The notes under the pieces were generated by a model. That model had not been told where the DNA came from and searched no databases. It was given only the letters and a program-made list of their open reading frames with translations. The position numbers were made by a program, and so were the translations under genes. A stretch of DNA of 7,853 nucleotides from positions 1-7,853 of the forward strand of contig DTYT01000246.1 in NCBI GenBank assembly GCA_012961745.1. The letters are read 5' to 3'. How positions within the stretch are numbered: the first letter of the stretch is position 1; the number at the start of each line of letters is the position of its first letter. Positions 4,207-7,853 of this stretch are shown here, one piece after another. This DNA is from Kiritimatiellia bacterium. GTDB taxonomy: Bacteria; Verrucomicrobiota; Kiritimatiellia; B70-G9.

Positions 4207-6660
4207 ATGAATGGCAAGCCCATAGATGGAACCCTCATCCCAAGCACCCGGAAGCACCCCACCGACCTGCAGCGCTGGCGCATCTGCATCCGCGGAGTGG
4301 TCCAGGGACTCGGCTTCCGGCCTTTCATCTACCGGCTGGCAACAGGAATCGGGCTGGCCGGCTGGGTTCAGAACACCCCCGAGGGCGTCACCATCGAAGT
4401 CCAGGGAACCCGCGCAAGTCTGGAAACCTTCCTGCTCTCGGTGGAAAGCCATCCCCCCCCACTGAGCCAGCTTCAGTCCATCACCGTCAGCGAACGCAAC
4501 CCCGAAAAGGACTCCACATTCACCATCCGGAGAAGCCGGGACGACTCCCAGCCCCGCGCTCTTGTGCTGCCGGACATCGCCACCTGCAGCGAATGCCTCA
4601 AGGAACTGTTCGATCCCACCAACCGACGGTACCGCTACCCGTTCATCAACTGCACCTTCTGCGGCCCCCGCTTTTCGATCATCCGCAGACTGCCCTACGA
4701 CCGCCCGAACACCACGATGCACAAATTCCTCATGTGCGATCAATGTCGGACCGAATACGAAGACCCCACCGACCGCCGGTTTCACGCGCAGCCCAACGCC
4801 TGCCCGCGCTGTGGACCACGCCTGGAATTGTGGGACCGCCGGGGAAAGCTGCTGGCACGCGAACACGAAGCTCTCCGCACGGCGGCCTCAGCGGTACGTA
4901 GGGGATGTATCCTGGCACTGAAAGGCATCGGGGGATTTCAACTCGTCGTCGACGCACGGCTGCCGGAAGCCGTCACCCGACTGCGCCGGCGCAAACACCG
5001 TCAAGAAAAACCCCTTGCATTGATGTACCCAGATCTACAGACCGTGGACCGCGACTGCCGGGTGTCGTCTCTGGAAAAGGATCTACTGCAGTCGGTCCAG
5101 GCTCCCATCGTGTTGCTGCAGCGCCGCACCGATGGCGGTCTCTTTCCCGACCCGCACAGGTGCGTACTGGCTCCGCGAAACCCCTGGCTGGGGATAATGT
5201 TGCCTTATTCCCCGCTGCATCACCTGCTGTTGCACGAACTGGGCTTTCCTATCGTAGCCACCAGCGGAAACCTCTCCGAAGAACCGATCTGCATAGACGA
5301 ACGCGAAGCCCTGCGGCGGCTGCATGACATTGCCGACCTGTTCCTGGTACATGATCGTCCCATCCAGCGGCACGTGGACGATTCCGTAGTCTGCGTGGTT
5401 CAGAATCAGGTCGTGGTGCTGCGCCGCGCCCGCGGCTACGCACCTCTCCCCCTTCGGGTCCCCGGGTTGCGCGCCCGTTACCCGTTGGCGGCCACCGGGG
5501 CGCATCTCAAGAACACCGTCGGCATCGCCCACGGTGAGGATTTCTTCTTGTCCCCGCATGTGGGAGATCTCTCCACCGAAGCCGCGTTGCAGGCCCACCG
5601 GTCCGTGCTCGATGACCTGAGGCGGATATACCGTGCGGATCCCCGTGCGGTCGCCTGCGACCTGCATCCAGATTACGCCTCAACCGCCACGGCCCGGGAT
5701 ACTCATCGCCCCCTGGTGCCAGTTCAGCACCACCACGCGCATATCGCCGCGGTCTTGGCCGAACACCGCCTGCAAGGCCCGCTGCTGGGAGTCGCCTGGG
5801 ACGGCGCAGGGCTGGGGCCCGATGGCAATATCTGGGGCGGCGAATTCCTGGTCGCTGGCGCGGATTCCTTCACCCGCTTCGCCCACTTGCGCCCTTTTCC
5901 CTTGCCAGGCGGCGAAAGCGCTTCCTGGGAGCCGCGGCGCAGTGCTTTCGGAGTGCTGAGCGCGTTGCGCACCGAGTCCCGGTACCCGGCGAGTGCCGCC
6001 CATACCCTGCTGGCCGTATCCGGGAAGGAAAAATCCGCATGGACCACGATGATCCGGAACGGAATGAACGCGCCGAGGACGACGAGTATCGGCAGGCTCT
6101 TCGACGCGGTGGCTTCGCTTACCGGTCTCAGGCAGTATGCGACCTATGAAGGCCAAGCCGCCATGGAGCTGGAGTTCTGCGTTCCGGCCAGCCAACCGCT
6201 GCCTTCCGGCACCGTCCCCCGCTATCGCTTCCGGCTGAAGCGGGAGCCGCCGACACAAGCACTGACTGCCGACTGGGAGCCCGTCGTTCTGGCGATCCTC
6301 CACGACCTGGCCGAACGCGTCCCCCTGTCCGTCATCGCCACCGCATTCCATGCCGCCCTGTGCCACCTGGTACTGGGTGTCGCCCGAAAGGCCGCCCTTC
6401 AGGACGTGGTGCTCTGCGGCGGTTGCTTCCAGAACCGGGTTCTGCTCAAATGGGTGCCCGCATTGCTGCGGAAGCACGGGTACCGCGTCTGGCTGCCATC
6501 GGAGGTGCCGCCGAACGACGGCGCAGTAGCCTTCGGGCAGCTTGTGGTTGCTGCCGCCCGAACCGCCGGTACCAAACCGGAAGCGGTGAAAACGGACAGG
6601 AGGATGACGGCTCATGTGCCTCGCAGTGCCGGGCAAGATCATCAGTATAAAGGAAAGTGA
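4207..6660 (+). CDS. hypF: Carbamoyltransferase HypF, hydrogenase cyanide-ligand synthesis
   Basis: Uses carbamoyl phosphate and ATP to make a carbamoyl adenylate and passes the carbamoyl group to HypE, where it becomes the cyanide ligand of the NiFe site. Full length at 817 residues, with all domains in order. The acylphosphatase domain is at about 24-111 (GVVQGLGFRPF; R38, N56). The two zinc fingers have CxxC pairs at 127/130, 149/152, 177/180 and 199/202. The YrdC-like domain is at about 221-416 (KGIGGFQL, KPLALM, ATSGNLSEEP, HVDDSVV). The Kae1-like carbamoyltransferase domain is at about 426-786 (HHHAH 508-512, DGAGLGPDG from 532, CGGCFQN, NDGAVAFGQ 770-778). The ATG at 4207 is preferred; a TTG 14 codons upstream (4165) keeps the frame open but has no ribosome binding site, and the site before 4207 is also weak (CAGG). 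The last 15 codons overlap hypC. Confidence 0.95.
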   Translation: MNGKPIDGTLIPSTRKHPTDLQRWRICIRGVVQGLGFRPFIYRLATGIGLAGWVQNTPEGVTIEVQGTRASLETFLLSVESHPPPLSQLQSITVSERNPEKDSTFTIRRSRDDSQPRALVLPDIATCSECLKELFDPTNRRYRYPFINCTFCGPRFSIIRRLPYDRPNTTMHKFLMCDQCRTEYEDPTDRRFHAQPNACPRCGPRLELWDRRGKLLAREHEALRTAASAVRRGCILALKGIGGFQLVVDARLPEAVTRLRRRKHRQEKPLALMYPDLQTVDRDCRVSSLEKDLLQSVQAPIVLLQRRTDGGLFPDPHRCVLAPRNPWLGIMLPYSPLHHLLLHELGFPIVATSGNLSEEPICIDEREALRRLHDIADLFLVHDRPIQRHVDDSVVCVVQNQVVVLRRARGYAPLPLRVPGLRARYPLAATGAHLKNTVGIAHGEDFFLSPHVGDLSTEAALQAHRSVLDDLRRIYRADPRAVACDLHPDYASTATARDTHRPLVPVQHHHAHIAAVLAEHRLQGPLLGVAWDGAGLGPDGNIWGGEFLVAGADSFTRFAHLRPFPLPGGESASWEPRRSAFGVLSALRTESRYPASAAHTLLAVSGKEKSAWTTMIRNGMNAPRTTSIGRLFDAVASLTGLRQYATYEGQAAMELEFCVPASQPLPSGTVPRYRFRLKREPPTQALTADWEPVVLAILHDLAERVPLSVIATAFHAALCHLVLGVARKAALQDVVLCGGCFQNRVLLKWVPALLRKHGYRVWLPSEVPPNDGAVAFGQLVVAAARTAGTKPEAVKTDRRMTAHVPRSAGQDHQYKGK
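6598..6603 (+). promoter_or_regulatory. Ribosome binding site of hypC, inside hypF
   Basis: AGGAGG lies 10 bases before the hypC ATG, within the 3' end of hypF. It supports independent or coupled initiation at 6614 despite the long gene overlap. Confidence 0.65.
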
Positions 6661-6871
6661 CGATCCGCTGGAGCGGACCGGCGTGGTGGATTTCGAAGGT
6701 GTCCGCCGCCAAGTGGGGCTGGCTTGGGTTCCGGAGGCGGACGTCGGTGACTATGTCATCGTACACGTGGGCCATGCCATAAGTCGCCTGGACCCCGACG
6801 AGGCCCAACGCACATTGGAGACCTTCCGGCAACTCTCCCAAGTGCTGGGGCCCGCCGATTCGGAGAAATGA
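6614..6871 (+). CDS. hypC: Hydrogenase maturation chaperone HypC/HybG family
   Basis: Small chaperone, 85 residues (usual size 75-95), that with HypD holds the iron while CN and CO are added and then delivers it to the hydrogenase large-subunit precursor. The N-terminus MCLAVPGKI is diagnostic: C2, exposed after removal of the initiator methionine, is the iron-complex and large-subunit contact. The middle (GVVDFEGVRRQVGLAWVPEADVGDYVIVHVGHAI) is the expected OB-like barrel, and the DPDEAQRTLETF helix is also typical. Because C2 must directly follow the initiator, the ATG at 6614 is fixed. The gene starts 47 bases before the end of hypF and ends one base before hypD. Only one hypC is in the window, consistent with service to the hydrogenase encoded divergently; it could also serve other hydrogenases elsewhere. 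Confidence 0.95.
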   Translation: MCLAVPGKIISIKESDDPLERTGVVDFEGVRRQVGLAWVPEADVGDYVIVHVGHAISRLDPDEAQRTLETFRQLSQVLGPADSEK

Positions 6872-6872
6872 C

Positions 6873-7853
6873 ATGCGCTACGTCGACGAGTTCCGCGACC
6901 CTTCCAAGGCACGCGCCGTGGCCAAGGCCATTCATGCCGTGGTATCCCGGGACTGGCACATCATGGAAATCTGCGGCGGACAAACGCATGCCATTGTCCG
7001 CTTCGGCATCGAGCAGCTTATCCCGCGTCGCGTTCACCTGATTCACGGTCCCGGGTGCCCGGTCTGCGTCACCCCCGCCAGCATCATCGATGCGGCCGTC
7101 CGCATCGCCCTGGACCGCCGGGTCACGCTCTGTACCTTCGGTGACATGCTGCGCGTCCCCGGGACTGAGGGCAGCCTGCTGGATGCCCGCGCACGCGGCG
7201 CCGAGGTCCGGATCGTTTACTCGCCGATGGAGGCCATGGATCTGGCAGCCCGGCGTCCGGACCGCGAGGTGGTGTTCCTGGCGATCGGATTCGAGACCAC
7301 CGCTCCGGCCAATGCCCTGGCAGTCTTCACCGCCAAGCGCAAGGGACTAGAAAACTTTTCCGTCATCGTCTCGCATTTCTTGGTGCCGCCGGCAATTGCG
7401 AGCATCCTGGAATCAGGCAACGTCCGGGTAGACGGGTTCCTTGCCGCCGGACACGTGTGCACGGTCATGGGATGGAAGGAATACGTGCCTATCGCGCGGC
7501 GCTACCGGAAGCCGATCGTGGTGACCGGGTTTGAGCCCCTGGATATCCTCCAGGGCCTACTTCTCTGCGTCCGGCAACTCGAACAAGGGCGGGCCGAGGT
7601 GGAGAATCAGTACAGCCGCTCGGTCCGACCGGAAGGCAATCCGCGGGCACGGCAACTGGTGGCGGAAGTGTTCGAAGTCGTCACCGGTCCGTGGAGAGGC
7701 ATCGGGGCGATCCCTCGGGGGCGCCTGGGACTGCGCCCCCCCTACCGGGAATTCGACGCCCTGGGGAAGTTCGGTATCGAGTTCCAGTCACATGAAGCCT
7801 CATCCGGTCCCTGTATAGCCGGGAAAATACTTCGCGGATCGGCCAAGCCGTCC
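6873..7853 (+). CDS. hypD: Hydrogenase maturation factor HypD, C-terminus cut off
   Basis: Iron-sulfur scaffold protein that with HypC assembles Fe(CN)2CO. My translation gives 327 residues to the right edge without a stop; the family is about 360-370, so roughly the last 40 residues are missing. Key motifs are CGGQTH (34-39, C34), HGPGCPVC (58-65; C62 and C65, the pair equivalent to the redox thiols of the E. coli protein), TFGDMLRVPG, GFETTAP and AGHVCTVMG. The C-terminal 4Fe-4S domain begins with the SSGPCIAGKILRG stretch near the edge; the remaining cysteines lie outside. The ATG at 6873 follows the hypC stop by one base, with GGAG 7 bases upstream inside the hypC end, so the two are co-translated. 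hypE, the usual next gene, would be expected just beyond the window. Confidence 0.95.
   Translation, partial: MRYVDEFRDPSKARAVAKAIHAVVSRDWHIMEICGGQTHAIVRFGIEQLIPRRVHLIHGPGCPVCVTPASIIDAAVRIALDRRVTLCTFGDMLRVPGTEGSLLDARARGAEVRIVYSPMEAMDLAARRPDREVVFLAIGFETTAPANALAVFTAKRKGLENFSVIVSHFLVPPAIASILESGNVRVDGFLAAGHVCTVMGWKEYVPIARRYRKPIVVTGFEPLDILQGLLLCVRQLEQGRAEVENQYSRSVRPEGNPRARQLVAEVFEVVTGPWRGIGAIPRGRLGLRPPYREFDALGKFGIEFQSHEASSGPCIAGKILRGSAKPS

Noticed and set aside
5680..6642. Minus-strand open frame of 320 codons opposite hypF, with another at 5083-5667
   Set aside because: Both are antisense to the conserved YrdC/Kae1 part of HypF, and neither shows a domain, ribosome binding site or operon context.

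Overview
The window is GC-rich bacterial chromosomal DNA that is coding almost throughout. It carries two divergent operons for one function: a cytoplasmic group 3b-type (NAD(P)-linked, 'sulfhydrogenase') [NiFe] hydrogenase and its Fe(CN)2CO cofactor maturation. A Rex-type repressor gene, bacterial Shine-Dalgarno sites and a sigma70-like promoter point to a bacterium rather than an archaeon. The sequence alone does not fix the phylum. No tRNA, rRNA, CRISPR array, insertion sequence or phage gene was seen, and no gene-free stretch exceeds about 115 bases.

Minus-strand operon (4092 down to 1, transcribed right to left): rex (NADH/NAD+-sensing repressor), a two-CBS-domain protein, then hydB (beta, two 4Fe-4S clusters), hydG (gamma, FAD/NAD(P) reductase with 2Fe-2S), hydD (delta, small subunit with three Fe-S clusters) and hydA (alpha, NiFe large subunit, cut off by the left window edge). 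Every junction except CBS-hydB (52 bases) overlaps by 1 to 23 bases. The beta-gamma-delta-alpha order matches the known group 3b sulfhydrogenase operons such as Pyrococcus SHI.

Plus-strand operon (4207 to the right edge): hypF, hypC and hypD (the last cut off by the right edge), with hypF and hypC overlapping by 47 bases. HypF makes the cyanide ligand, and HypC and HypD form the scaffold on which Fe(CN)2CO is built for the large subunit. hypA, hypB and hypE are not in the window.

The short divergent region (4093-4206) is the main regulatory point. It holds an 18-base inverted repeat that matches the known Rex operator form TTGTTAA-N4-TTAACAA with one mismatch per half-site. The repeat overlaps a perfect TTGACA -35 box of a minus-strand promoter for rex. 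The simplest model is that Rex represses its own operon, and perhaps hypFCD, when NAD+ is high, and releases both when NADH accumulates. The hydrogenase could then vent electrons as H2. The CBS protein may add adenylate sensing. The least familiar parts are the Rex-CBS-hydrogenase arrangement, the divergent Rex site, and a GNRA-capped hairpin inside hydB.
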